64,000 bases of DNA, taken from positions 620,001 to 684,000 of the forward strand of contig NZ_PPDJ01000002.1 of the NCBI RefSeq assembly GCF_002903145.1. The letters are read 5' to 3'. Position 1 is the stretch's first letter, and each line of letters opens with the position of its first letter. Source of the stretch: Halobacteriovorax sp. DA5. Lineage in GTDB: Bacteria; Bdellovibrionota; Bacteriovoracia; Bacteriovoracales; Bacteriovoracaceae. A model generated the notes under the pieces. That model was not told where the DNA came from and did no database searches. It worked only from the letters and a program-made list of their open reading frames with translations. Of this stretch, positions 35,012 through 44,322 are shown piece by piece. Made by a program: the position numbers and the translations under genes.

Positions 35012-35599
35012 ATGGCCAAGAGAAATCATTGTCAAAAATGTCAACGTCCACAAGGGCTGTGTCTATGTCACACAATTGAAAATGTGACATTAAAAAATAA
35101 ATTGATTATTTTCCAAGATGAAAAAGAGGCCCTTCATCCGTTCAATACAGCGAGGTTGGCCAAGCTAGTTGCACCTGATATTGAACTTGTCTCAAGTGAA
35201 AATATCACAGAAGAACGAATCCAAGAAATAAGAGAGACAAGGCCATTTCTACTTTTTAAAAATGAAAATTCAATCCCATTAAATACTGAAAATATTCACT
35301 TACTTCAGAGCAAGAATATCGTCGTTCTTGACGGTACGTGGAAGAAGGCCAGAAAAATCTATCATACTTGGCCGGCCCTAAGTGAGCTACCATGCTATCA
35401 CCTCGAGCTAGATGATCAGAAAACAATCTATCAAAGTATTCGAAAGTCATGTGGTGAAACTCACCTCTCTACACTTGAGGCCATCGCTGTAACTCTTGAA
35501 GTCCTTGGTGAAATAAATGAAGTACAAGTTAAACAATTTTTAGCGCCATTAAAAGAGCTTATAAAACAGCAAGAAGCCTTCCATCAAAGACCTAATTAA
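35012..35599 (+). CDS. tapT: DTW-domain tRNA-uridine aminocarboxypropyltransferase
   Basis: 195 residues. N-terminal zinc-binding Cys set 'CQKCQRPQGLCLCHTI', and the DTW region as 'VVLDGTWKKARKIY'; 'SIRKSCGETHLSTLEAIA' follows, which is the family's S-R-K block. Members use SAM to add the 3-amino-3-carboxypropyl group to uridine in tRNA (acp3U47 in E. coli TapT). The gene symbol is by family; the position modified here is unproven. It sits between the SRPBCC gene and bpt. Confidence 0.85.
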   Translation: MAKRNHCQKCQRPQGLCLCHTIENVTLKNKLIIFQDEKEALHPFNTARLAKLVAPDIELVSSENITEERIQEIRETRPFLLFKNENSIPLNTENIHLLQSKNIVVLDGTWKKARKIYHTWPALSELPCYHLELDDQKTIYQSIRKSCGETHLSTLEAIAVTLEVLGEINEVQVKQFLAPLKELIKQQEAFHQRPN

Positions 35600-35614
35600 T
35601 GCTATCATGATTCA

Positions 35615-36325
35615 ATGAAAATGATTCTAAGCCCTCGAATTAGCGATCTTGATCAATGTCCATATTTAAAAGAAGAGATGGAACAACATGAGTTCTTCTT
35701 TAGTTCAGAGTTAAGTGATACCGAACTAGACTTTCTACTTGAGCGCGGCTGGCGTAAATTTGGTCAATTCATCTTTAGACCTTTATGCCCAAATTGTCAG
35801 AAATGTATTCCAATACGAGTCGAGTTAAAAAAATTTTCCCTCTCAAAAAACCAGTCAAAATTTTTAAAGAGAAATCATAACAAAGGTTTACAGGTTAAGT
35901 TTTCGCCGCTGCTATATAGACAAAAGCATTTTGAAATCTATCGTCTGCATGGACAAAACCGCTTTGTCGACAGTATTGATGCTACAATTATTGATAACGA
36001 GCTACTATTTAAGGAAACGTTTTATCGCTTTACAGGAACTCAACTTCTTAGCGAAATATTTTTCGAAAATAAACTCATCGCTTTTGGAATTTTGGAGCAA
36101 TCCCAAAATGCTTTAAGTAGCGTTTACTTTTGTTACGATCCGAGTTTTGAAAAAATGAGTCTTGGGCATCTAGGCGCCCTTGCTGAAATTATCCATGCAA
36201 AGAATATGGGACTTGAATATTACTATCTCGGTTACTGGATTGAAGAAAACGAATTTATGAAATACAAGTCTCGATACATGCCTTATCAGCTCTATGACTG
36301 GAGTTCGAAAAGTTGGGAGAGCTAA
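35615..36325 (+). CDS. bpt: Aspartate/glutamate leucyltransferase
   Basis: 236 residues. 'DQCPYLKEEMEQHEFFFSSEL', 'RKFGQFIFRPLCPNCQKCIPIRVE' and the C-terminal 'YYYLGYWIEENEFMKYKSRYMPY' are landmarks of the bacterial Bpt/Ate1 family. It moves Leu from Leu-tRNA onto proteins with N-terminal Asp or Glu, marking them for ClpS/ClpAP. CxxxC positions (CPYL, CPNCQKC) fit the zinc/haem-like Cys of the family. It stops 4 bases inside the convergent AlkB gene. Length is normal. Confidence 0.92.
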   Translation: MKMILSPRISDLDQCPYLKEEMEQHEFFFSSELSDTELDFLLERGWRKFGQFIFRPLCPNCQKCIPIRVELKKFSLSKNQSKFLKRNHNKGLQVKFSPLLYRQKHFEIYRLHGQNRFVDSIDATIIDNELLFKETFYRFTGTQLLSEIFFENKLIAFGILEQSQNALSSVYFCYDPSFEKMSLGHLGALAEIIHAKNMGLEYYYLGYWIEENEFMKYKSRYMPYQLYDWSSKSWES

Positions 36326-36936
36326 TCGACGATATAGCGAAAAGTTAAGTTTATTCTTTCATCAACTTGCTTTGCCGTTTTATTGAGTTGATGTTTCCAA
36401 TTATGTTGAAGTGCTCCTTTCATAATCAAAAGACTTTTATCTTCCAAATTAATTTCAACTTTTTCTATAGACTTATCAAAACGATGCTTTAAAACAAACT
36501 TACGAGACTCTCCGAAAGATGCCGATGCAATTACTGGATTTCTTCCAAGGCTTGCCTCATCGTCACTATGCCAAGCTGCATAGTCGGATCCATCTCGATA
36601 AAGGTTACAGAGACACCCATTGAATTGATGCTTCGTTATCTTTTCGATCTCTTCTTTCAAAACACTAAGTTTGTCATTCCAGTCGATACGGGGAAGTATT
36701 ACACCAGAATAACTATATTCCTTATCATCACTATACCAAGCATGGAGCCTTGGTATTGCATGTGTTTTTCCATATAGTGTGATTTCACCTTCTTGCCATT
36801 TAATTGAATTTCTCAAGTCATCAAATTCAATCTTAGTCTTTGCAAAGAAATTAGGATAGTAAATCGCAGTACCACCTTTTAGATCGTAAACGACTTCTTC
36901 ATTTTCATTTGTACCAAAGAGATCAAATTGATTCAT
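36322..36936 (-). CDS. AlkB-like 2OG/Fe(II) DNA repair dioxygenase
   Basis: 204 residues. Metal-binding 'AWHSDDEASLG' (His-x-Asp) and 'GALQHNWKHQL' (second His), then 'RINLTFRYI' holding the 2-oxoglutarate Arg. 'SFGESRKFVLKHR' is the typical AlkB strand. It repairs methylated bases by oxidative demethylation. The layout 'YYPNFFAKTKIEFDDLRNSI' at the start is closer to the ALKBH2/3-like group than E. coli AlkB. Promoter not seen; a small repeat follows upstream of the next gene's end. Confidence 0.9.
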   Translation of the reverse strand: MNQFDLFGTNENEEVVYDLKGGTAIYYPNFFAKTKIEFDDLRNSIKWQEGEITLYGKTHAIPRLHAWYSDDKEYSYSGVILPRIDWNDKLSVLKEEIEKITKHQFNGCLCNLYRDGSDYAAWHSDDEASLGRNPVIASASFGESRKFVLKHRFDKSIEKVEINLEDKSLLIMKGALQHNWKHQLNKTAKQVDERINLTFRYIVD

Positions 36937-36941
36937 CTATT

Positions 36942-36983
36942 TCCTAAAATTACCTAAAATTCACTAGAACTCACTAGAACTCA
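36942..36983. repeat. Paired short direct repeats at a stop codon
   Basis: TACCTAAAATT-like unit twice, then TCACTAGAAC twice. The second pair duplicates the last bases of the outer-membrane gene, including its TAG stop, between two minus-strand genes. Confidence 0.7.
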
Positions 36984-37780
36984 AAGTTAAGCAACCCTAA
37001 GTAAGCCGTGGCCGCATCAAACTTATACCCATCAATATTATATAAAGAATAGCCTAATGTTAAGTATGGGTTCCATGCTGCAATCTTAAAATCCATTCTC
37101 ACACCAAGATCACTAATTGTTGTATCTAAATTATAGCATTGGCCACCATCACAAAAATCAGTCTCTCCATAGTTAAACGAAGAATAAGCACCAAGACCAA
37201 ACCCACGAGTAAGCATATATGTATAAGATAAATTCACTCCTGCACCCGAATATTCAATCTCATTTAAAATATCATAATCAAAACCATCTTCTAATGTAAT
37301 AGAATCTGCTTCCATTGTACGGATTGAAAGGCCAATACGAAATTTATGATTATTTATTTTTTTAACGCCACTAACAGCAAGCTCACTACCAACTAAGTGT
37401 AAATCTGCGCCATAATAATCAACAGTAGAAGAAATAGCACTGATTCCTAGTTGAACCTTTAGGTTATCTTTACTGCTTTCAAGCTCAGGGGCAATCATCA
37501 CTTTAGTACTATTAATATCATTATGTAGCTGTTGAGTTGTTGCATCTAACTCCTGCTTTGGTGCTTCGACAACTACTTCTTGTACCAGCACTTCCTCTTT
37601 TTTAGGACTGAGTGATTTTGCGATTTCCTTTGCAAGCTCTTGCTTTACAAGCGAACGCATCTGTTCATCTTTGATTGTCGCATTGATTTTTTCAACTTGA
37701 GTATTATACTCTTCTAAAGATAGGCCAAATGTTTGAGTAGATAATGCCAAAATAAATATTAAAGATAAAACTCTCTTCAC
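36974..37780 (-). CDS. Outer-membrane beta-barrel protein
   Basis: 268 residues. Signal peptide 'VKRVLSLIFILALSTQTFG', a helical, Lys/Glu-rich segment (~20-95), then alternating strands such as 'GVNLSYTYMLTRGFGLGAY' and 'NPYLTLGYSLYN' ending in '..LLNFEF', a typical C-terminal Phe of outer-membrane barrels. Eight-strand OmpW/Ail-like size is plausible. The GTG at 37780 is chosen because GGGGGAAG precedes it; the ATG at 37792 would put that inside the gene. Function unknown. Confidence 0.75.
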   Translation of the reverse strand: MKRVLSLIFILALSTQTFGLSLEEYNTQVEKINATIKDEQMRSLVKQELAKEIAKSLSPKKEEVLVQEVVVEAPKQELDATTQQLHNDINSTKVMIAPELESSKDNLKVQLGISAISSTVDYYGADLHLVGSELAVSGVKKINNHKFRIGLSIRTMEADSITLEDGFDYDILNEIEYSGAGVNLSYTYMLTRGFGLGAYSSFNYGETDFCDGGQCYNLDTTISDLGVRMDFKIAAWNPYLTLGYSLYNIDGYKFDAATAYLGLLNFEF

Positions 37781-38068
37781 TTCTTCCCCCATGCTCTTAT
37801 TTCCATATATATAAGCAACCTAGAGGCCAAAAAATTTCATACAATTCTAGCAACTTAGAAATAAGCATTGCACATTTTCTAAACAAAAAGACTAATCTTA
37901 GAACAATTTTAAATATTGAGAGCGAAAAGATTCTAAACGCCACGAAAAAGACACGGCCAAAAAAGCGTAAAAGATGCCTAAGTATCTAAAATTGCAATAA
38001 ATCTTATATAATACTAAGGGTATGAACTTAATTTCGATAAAATACTCTTATAAGCTGAGGAGATCGCT

Positions 38069-39835
38069 ATGAAAATGGCAAGCGGACATTTTATAACTAT
38101 AAAGAAGTTAATTATAACTCTTGTATCATGGTCGATGCTTTTGACTCCGATGGCCTATGCGCAAGAACAAACTGAAGTAAACACACAGGCCCAGTCACAA
38201 GAACAAGTCCAAACTCAAACTGAACAAGAAGACGGCCGCACAGAAGTTCAAAAAAAATCTGACCCGAATTACTGTTATCACGATGGTACAAATCAGAAGT
38301 GTGATGGAGGTAATGTTTATAATTGTCACCTTGAACAATGTGTAAGCGCTAATGATAATAAAAACTACAATATGGAATACCAAAATTGTGGGATCGATGA
38401 AAAATGTCAGGAAGATCTAAAAGCTGATGCAAAGCTTTTTACAAATCATAAGACAAGTGGACCAAAAGGAGCATCTGATACGATGAGCTACCTTGCTGCC
38501 GCTGCACAAGTAGGTCAAGGATGTGTTCTGCTTTTTGGTGGAATGTGCCAGTCAGATGGAATTGGGGCCATGCTTTCAGGTGCAATAATTCTTGCGGTAG
38601 CTCTCATGTCGGCCATGGGTGATGGTTATAAGAAAAAATTTAAAAGTTATAAAGATGCTCTTGCTAAACTTGATGAGAACGATGAAAAAGCATGGAACCA
38701 CCAAACACAAAGAGTTGCTCTAGAAACAGAAGTTCAACTTTTAAAAGATATGGAAAAGGCGGCCCAGGATAAAATGAAGCATCATAAGAGAATTATGATG
38801 ATGATTACAATCTCAACAGCGATTGCGGCCATCTGTGCTGCACTTACAATTTTTGGCTGTCCAGCTTCAAATCCGTGTACCTACTGGGTACTAGGGCTAG
38901 GTGCAGTGGCCCTTATGCTAGAAAACCAGGCCCTATCCACAGCAAAGAAGGCCCACAAAAGTGCAAAGAGCGCCAGAGAAAAGACAGAGGTTGTTCTTAA
39001 GAAGCTTATGGCCCGCTATAATAACCAATACAACCCTGCTTCAAGCCAGAAGACATCAGTTGCTAGTGCTATGGCCACACCAGGTGCTCAAGGACTTGGA
39101 ATGAATAATAACCAAGAAACATTTGATGTTGATGAAGTGAAGTCAGAAAAACTTAAAACAATTCCAAAGCTTGATATTAAAATGGGATCTCTTGGAACGA
39201 CTGGTGAAACTTTTGCAAATACAATTGGACTTAGTGAAGTACAAGGCGGATACAACAAAACAAAGAAGACTGGAAATTCTAAATATGTAAATGAGGCCCT
39301 TGATAATAATGCCGCTAAAATTAATAAAGCAGCTAATCGCGTCCTAAAAGCACTGGCAAAATCAGACAAGACAAACGATAAGGCCAAGAAGGCAATCAAC
39401 GCGATTCTTAATCCAGCAGCGAATAAAAGATATCTTGCCGATACTCTTGCTGGACACGTATCCCCTGTTCAAATGGCACTGAATTACAGAAGGGCCGGTG
39501 GGACAAATGCATCAAGAGATATTGCAAAGAACTCTCAAGAGCTTGAAAAAGGAACAGGAGAAGGACTTGCTGTAGCTTATGACCCAGCCTCTAAAGACTA
39601 TCTAAATAAACTTAAAAATCAATTAAATGGTTTTGAGAACTTACTTGATAGTGATGATGGTGTTATGGCGCTTTCTAATTATGACCCTACAGTAAATGAA
39701 GACGCTGTTGAACAATTAAATGACGACGAGATCATTGAAGATAAAGGAACAATCCACAAGGACTCAAAGCTGTCCCTGTGGAAAATTATTTCAAATCGTT
39801 ACAATGTAATTAAATTAAAAAAGACACTAGAATAA
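38069..39835 (+). CDS. Large exported hypothetical protein with three hydrophobic segments
   Basis: 588 residues. A long n-region signal peptide (to ~33, ending AYAQEQ) then a Gln/Thr/Glu-rich tract, a Cys-rich patch (YCYHDGTNQKCDGG, NCHLEQC, NCGIDEKC), a hydrophobic hairpin (~140-185), a helical coiled region and two more segments near 248-290. The C-terminal 280 residues are Ala/Lys/Asn-rich and mostly helical. GAGGAG lies 7 bases upstream. The 290 bases before it hold no gene and a possible TATAAT at 38007. No family is recognised. Confidence 0.75.
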   Translation: MKMASGHFITIKKLIITLVSWSMLLTPMAYAQEQTEVNTQAQSQEQVQTQTEQEDGRTEVQKKSDPNYCYHDGTNQKCDGGNVYNCHLEQCVSANDNKNYNMEYQNCGIDEKCQEDLKADAKLFTNHKTSGPKGASDTMSYLAAAAQVGQGCVLLFGGMCQSDGIGAMLSGAIILAVALMSAMGDGYKKKFKSYKDALAKLDENDEKAWNHQTQRVALETEVQLLKDMEKAAQDKMKHHKRIMMMITISTAIAAICAALTIFGCPASNPCTYWVLGLGAVALMLENQALSTAKKAHKSAKSAREKTEVVLKKLMARYNNQYNPASSQKTSVASAMATPGAQGLGMNNNQETFDVDEVKSEKLKTIPKLDIKMGSLGTTGETFANTIGLSEVQGGYNKTKKTGNSKYVNEALDNNAAKINKAANRVLKALAKSDKTNDKAKKAINAILNPAANKRYLADTLAGHVSPVQMALNYRRAGGTNASRDIAKNSQELEKGTGEGLAVAYDPASKDYLNKLKNQLNGFENLLDSDDGVMALSNYDPTVNEDAVEQLNDDEIIEDKGTIHKDSKLSLWKIISNRYNVIKLKKTLE

Positions 39836-39839
39836 TTGA

Positions 39840-40916
39840 TTAGGCTTCACAGCAGCTGTCATCTCTTAGAGACTGTTGTGAAGCTTTACTAGCTTCTATC
39901 TCATCACTTATCCTCTTAAATTCCTTTAAAAAGATATGCTTAAATTTTACCATTTCGTAATTAGCTGAAACCCCATGGCGCTTCTTAGGATCTTCATCAG
40001 GAATCCCTACTTGTACAGGGTATCTAAGTGATAAGTAATCAGCAGGAAGCTCATGAACTCCTACACCATATGGTAAAAACTTATTTCCATTTGTAAGAAC
40101 AGGTCTTCCACAACTTAACGCTTTCAAAGAGAAGTGAGGAAATTTATCTGTTGTATCGATCAGATACTTAGTACCTGCTAAAAGAGGAGCTAACTCACCT
40201 GAACAACGATCTCCAAAGAAAAGCTCCGGATGCTTTTGCGCATACATCCCTAAGTGATCATGCTTTCCGATAAACTTAAACTTCTTATCACCGTAAATAT
40301 CGATGATCTTATAAACTTCAGAGCTCGTCAGAGGCTCACAGTTAATTAGAAAGTAGTCTCGATTAAACATTCCTTCAGGAAGGATCTTGTAATCTTTTAA
40401 TGCAATTGCCGGTGTAACCTGAGTAGCATTTGGAAACTCTTCTAAAATAGCTTCTTCATTAGACCAAAGAGTATTGGCCCTTTTTAAATACTTTCTCTGC
40501 TTAGTACGAGTGAAGGCCTTAAAGAAGAATTCCTTGAATGAAGACTTCTTTTTAATTGAATTGATATCTTCAACAAAATAAGTGAATAAATAAGTGTCAT
40601 CACACATTTTGATTTCTTGAGAAAACCCACGAGAAAGATTAACGACTAGATCAACACTACATGGAATAAAAAGTCCTCTTGCAGCTCCGTGAACAAGGTG
40701 AGATTTATCAACTAAATCTTCCCAAGACTTAACAAAGCGATTTAAGAATGTTGAATGAATCTTTCTTTGTTCAACAGGTCCTAGAACTTGACCTTGTCTA
40801 TGAACAAGAGTGTAGAGCTCAACGTTATCACCGATAACACCCATGATGGTTTCTAGACACTCAATATAATAATCTCTTTCAATGACAGCATCACAGCTAA
40901 CAACAACTTTTAACAT
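39840..40916 (-). CDS. Glycosyltransferase, GT-B/GT4-like
   Basis: 358 residues. The C-terminal block 'FPHFSLKALSCGRPVLTNGNKF' replaces the usual E-x7-E/'EAMACGxPVIA' of GT4 enzymes, with 'FVGDR/YLI' style strands before it. The N-terminal half 'VVVSCDAVIERDYYIECLETIM' is a Rossmann-like acceptor domain. It likely transfers a sugar to a lipid or polysaccharide at the inner membrane. It follows the sugar-nucleotide gene by 15 bases on the minus strand. The altered Glu makes activity somewhat uncertain. Confidence 0.75.
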   Translation of the reverse strand: MLKVVVSCDAVIERDYYIECLETIMGVIGDNVELYTLVHRQGQVLGPVEQRKIHSTFLNRFVKSWEDLVDKSHLVHGAARGLFIPCSVDLVVNLSRGFSQEIKMCDDTYLFTYFVEDINSIKKKSSFKEFFFKAFTRTKQRKYLKRANTLWSNEEAILEEFPNATQVTPAIALKDYKILPEGMFNRDYFLINCEPLTSSEVYKIIDIYGDKKFKFIGKHDHLGMYAQKHPELFFGDRCSGELAPLLAGTKYLIDTTDKFPHFSLKALSCGRPVLTNGNKFLPYGVGVHELPADYLSLRYPVQVGIPDEDPKKRHGVSANYEMVKFKHIFLKEFKRISDEIEASKASQQSLRDDSCCEA

Positions 40917-40931
40917 ATATTTTCTCTATAC

Positions 40932-41897
40932 CTATTTTTTAATATCTCTAAAGTATTTTGCAGTTTCTTCAATCCCTTGCGCAAAAGTAACTTTTGGCAA
41001 GTATCCTAGTTTCATAACACGATTAATATCTGGTCTTCTACGTTTTGGATCATCTTTTGGTAATTCTTGATAAGTAAGTTTTGAAGAAGACTCAAGTGCA
41101 TCAACGATTAACTCTCCAGTTTCCTTAATTGTATACTCATCAGGGTTTCCAATATTATATGGCATGTGATCCCCAAGCATTAGAACGTGATCGATTGCAT
41201 TTGCAAGATCAGTTACATAACAGAAAGAGCGAGTTTGACTTCCATCACCATAAACAGTGATATCTTCTCCTTCAAGCGCTTGGTTAATAAAGTTTGGAAT
41301 AACACGTCCATCATCAGGGCGCATACGAGGTCCATATGTGTTAAAGATACGAATGATTCGAGTATCGACTTCGTACTTTCTGTAATAAGTCATAGTTAAG
41401 GCTTCAGCGTAGCGTTTTGCTTCATCATAACAGCTTCTTGGCCCAATTGGATTAACATGACCAACATAGTCTTCAACTTGTGGGTGAATCTCAGGATCAC
41501 CGTAGACTTCAGAAGTTGATGCTTCAAGAAATCTTGCACCATGATCCTTAGCTAGCTCTAGCAAATGCTGAGTTCCAATAGAGTTTACCATCATGATTTC
41601 AAGAGGAATGACCTTGAAGTCAATTGGAGAAGCAGGAGAAGCCAGAGATAGGATATAATCAAATTTCACATCACCAAAGTCAGGAAGACCCTTGATAATA
41701 TCGCATTCTGTGAAGTGAAAGTTTTCATACTTAGATAGAAGCTCAATATTTGACTTTGAACCAGTAATAAAATTATCTAACCCATACACAGTTGCACCTT
41801 TTTCAAGATAAAGCTGAGCGACAGTTGAAGGAACAAAGCCAGCAGCACCTGCGATTAAAAAATTCTTCCCCTTATGGTCCATTGGTAATTGGTTCAT
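40932..41897 (-). CDS. NAD-dependent UDP-glucuronate decarboxylase-like epimerase
   Basis: 321 residues of extended SDR fold. 'IAGAAGFVPS' is the NAD site and 'YDEAKRYAEALTMTYYR' has the Tyr-x3-Lys pair. 'RIFNTYGPRM', 'GSQTRSFCYV' and 'PDINRVMKLGYLPKVTFAQG' are close to UXS (UDP-xylose synthase). It would convert UDP-glucuronate to UDP-xylose, a donor for polysaccharide. Glycosyltransferase and EamA genes flank it on the same strand. ATATCAGGAG precedes the ATG. A dTDP-glucose dehydratase is the main alternative. Confidence 0.82.
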   Translation of the reverse strand: MNQLPMDHKGKNFLIAGAAGFVPSTVAQLYLEKGATVYGLDNFITGSKSNIELLSKYENFHFTECDIIKGLPDFGDVKFDYILSLASPASPIDFKVIPLEIMMVNSIGTQHLLELAKDHGARFLEASTSEVYGDPEIHPQVEDYVGHVNPIGPRSCYDEAKRYAEALTMTYYRKYEVDTRIIRIFNTYGPRMRPDDGRVIPNFINQALEGEDITVYGDGSQTRSFCYVTDLANAIDHVLMLGDHMPYNIGNPDEYTIKETGELIVDALESSSKLTYQELPKDDPKRRRPDINRVMKLGYLPKVTFAQGIEETAKYFRDIKK

Positions 41898-41914
41898 CTA
41901 AACTCCTGATATAT

Positions 41915-42841
41915 TTAATTTACTTGTACATTTAATTCGTGTTTTCTATTGGCCAATTGTAGCATCGTCGATCCGAGCAGTAAAAATGCTCCACCCAAAA
42001 GCTGAACGACAGTAAGTCTTTGATCAAGGGCTACCCAGTTGATTATGACTGCAAAAAATGGAAAAGACATCTCTGCAATTGTACAAACCTTAGCTGAAAC
42101 TTGGCCAAGCCCTTTGTAGTAGAAATACATTCCAAAGATCCCCGAGATCAGGGCCAAGATACTAACTTTTCCCCATAGCTCAATTGGAAAATTGAGCCCT
42201 GTGCCACTTGCTATCATAAAAGGAATAATTGCCATTAATCCTACGACAAAGCGCAAAGACATAACTTCTTTTTCAATCCAATTGCTCTTCATAAGATACT
42301 TGCCAAAGACAGTCGCACTCCCCCAACTAATAACAGAGACGAGGGCAAGACAAAGTCCATACAGAGACGAGCGATCAAAACTAACCTGGCCAGCTTTAAT
42401 TAAATTAATGGCACTATTAATGTCTTGATAACTAATAAGTATCGCACCAAATAAAGAGACAGCTGCCCATAATAGAAAACGCTTTGTGATGCGCTCTTTT
42501 AAAATAAGATAAGCAAGACTTATCGCTATAAATGGTTGAAGTTTTTGTAATAGAATAACAAGCGATGGATTTAAAAGAGCAAATGACTTTGTAAAAGTTA
42601 GTGTTGCGATTGCCGAGCCCATGGCACCAATCATAAAAAAGCAAAGCATTTCAAATGGCTTCATTTTCATGATCTTCTTTCTGGCCATATAAAGTGTTGG
42701 CAAGAAGAGGATTGTTAAGAAAAGGTGCTCACCAAATACAATGATCTCACTACTATTGTACTTATAAAGCAGTGGATAACGAATAAGCGTATCCAGCGCC
42801 CAAATAAAGCAAGCAATGAGAATAAAAACTAAACCTTTCAC
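41915..42841 (-). CDS. EamA/DMT family transporter
   Basis: 308 residues in ten hydrophobic segments with the two-fold EamA repeat ('ISLAYLILKERITKR' and 'AVIINWVALDQRLTVVQLLGGAFLLLG' at the repeat ends). Such proteins move drugs, amino acids or nucleotide sugars across the inner membrane. A nucleotide-sugar role would suit the neighbours but is only a guess. The GTG start overlaps the TrmFO stop as GTGA, indicating coupling. Substrate unknown. Confidence 0.85.
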   Translation of the reverse strand: MKGLVFILIACFIWALDTLIRYPLLYKYNSSEIIVFGEHLFLTILFLPTLYMARKKIMKMKPFEMLCFFMIGAMGSAIATLTFTKSFALLNPSLVILLQKLQPFIAISLAYLILKERITKRFLLWAAVSLFGAILISYQDINSAINLIKAGQVSFDRSSLYGLCLALVSVISWGSATVFGKYLMKSNWIEKEVMSLRFVVGLMAIIPFMIASGTGLNFPIELWGKVSILALISGIFGMYFYYKGLGQVSAKVCTIAEMSFPFFAVIINWVALDQRLTVVQLLGGAFLLLGSTMLQLANRKHELNVQVN

Positions 42842-44208
42842 TTCGTAAAGTACCCACTCATGAATTCATCAAAAACTAATTTTGCGCGATCTGCGGCCAA
42901 TTGCTTCTTAACTTTCTTGCGGTTTTTTCGATCACGTCTTTGTTCCTTTGTTAAAGTAACAGGAGGAAGAAGTCCAAAGTTAATATTTGAAGGCGTAGGT
43001 TTTGGTACAGTCATAATATAATTAACTAAGGCACCTAATCCAGTCTCAACAGGAAATTGTTTAACTTCCTCACCTCTTAACTTCTTTAGTAATTGAAGTG
43101 CCACATACTGTCCCATTGATGCAGATTCAGTATAGCCCTCAACACCAGTGATTTGACCAGCAAAGTAGATATTTGGGATTTTCTTAACACTTAAATCAAA
43201 ATCAAGCAGCGTTCTTGAGTTGATAAATGAATTTCTATGAACAGAACCTAGGTGCAGGAAACTTGCATTTTCAAAACCAGGAATCTTTCTAAATACTCTT
43301 GTTTGCTCAGGGTATTTTAGACGAGTTTGGAATCCAACCATATTAAAGGCCGATCCAAGAAGATTCTCACGTCTAAGCTGAACACATGCATATGGAAGAG
43401 ATCCATCTGGAAGCTCAAGTCCAATAGGCTTCATACATGAGAAGCGTGCTGTATCAACTCCACGCTCTGCCATGATATCAACAGGCAGGCATGATTCGAA
43501 GAATTTATAATCTTCAAAATTTTGGGCAGGAACTTTTTCAGCAGCAACAAGCTCAGCAACGAATGCTTCATACTGCTCTTTATTCATTGGTGCGTTTAAG
43601 TAATCAGCTTCCTCTCCTTCTTCCTCACTAACCGGCTTGTGGCGGTCTTTGTAGTAAAGTTTTGAATAATCGAGGCTGTCTCCGTCAACAACAGGTGCAA
43701 TAGCATCGTAGAAGTAGAAATCATCATTTGAAATATTCTTTACAATCCAATTAGAAAGACCTTCTGTTGTCAGAGGTCCTGAAGCGATAATACACGCATC
43801 AGCTTGATATTCGGCCATAAGGGCCTGTGGATCAGAAGCATCTTGAGCTACAATAGTGATTTTCTCATTTGCGTGAAGACGCTCAGTTACTTCGGCCGAA
43901 AAACCTTCACGATCTACTGCAAGAGCATCTCCAGCAGGCACGGCGTGCTTTCTTGCAGAATCAAGAATGATTGAACCAAGGGCATCCATTTCATATTTTA
44001 GAAGTCCATGACCAGAAGCTGGACTCATTGATTTAAGTGAGTTTGTACAAACTAATTCGGCAAAAGAATCAATTTTTTGTGCTGGGTTTTTCTGGATCGT
44101 CTTGTTTTCAACAAGAATAACTTCAACCCCATGACTAGCTAAAAAGTTAGCAGATTCACTACCTGCCATACCCGCACCAATAACAATTACTTTATGTGAA
44201 TTAGACAA
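42838..44208 (-). CDS. trmFO: Methylenetetrahydrofolate-tRNA-(uracil-5-)-methyltransferase
   Basis: 456 residues. FAD site 'VIGAGMAGSESANFL', then 'CTNSLKSMSPASGHGLLKYEM' and 'PAGDALAVDREGFS', which are diagnostic for TrmFO. The enzyme methylates U54 of tRNA to ribothymidine using methylene-THF and FAD. 'GSVHRNSFINS' and 'GQITGVEGYTESASMG' complete the family set. I chose TTG 44208 because GAGG then lies 6 bases upstream; TTG 44214 would sit on the site. The C-terminal basic tail is as in homologues. It is coupled to the EamA gene. Confidence 0.93.
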   Translation of the reverse strand: MSNSHKVIVIGAGMAGSESANFLASHGVEVILVENKTIQKNPAQKIDSFAELVCTNSLKSMSPASGHGLLKYEMDALGSIILDSARKHAVPAGDALAVDREGFSAEVTERLHANEKITIVAQDASDPQALMAEYQADACIIASGPLTTEGLSNWIVKNISNDDFYFYDAIAPVVDGDSLDYSKLYYKDRHKPVSEEEGEEADYLNAPMNKEQYEAFVAELVAAEKVPAQNFEDYKFFESCLPVDIMAERGVDTARFSCMKPIGLELPDGSLPYACVQLRRENLLGSAFNMVGFQTRLKYPEQTRVFRKIPGFENASFLHLGSVHRNSFINSRTLLDFDLSVKKIPNIYFAGQITGVEGYTESASMGQYVALQLLKKLRGEEVKQFPVETGLGALVNYIMTVPKPTPSNINFGLLPPVTLTKEQRRDRKNRKKVKKQLAADRAKLVFDEFMSGYFTK

Positions 44209-44322
44209 TTTCAACCTCTTTAATATACTTAAATGATGATATAGACCTTATATATGCAAACATGCTATAAAGTCCATTAATTACCAGTATTTAACTAATA
44301 TTATTAACATAGAGACGACGCA

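Noticed and set aside
37990..38012. Strong sigma-70 promoter before the 38069 gene
   Set aside because: TATAAT at 38007 is good but no -35 element is found at 16-18 bases, so I only mention it in the gene entry.
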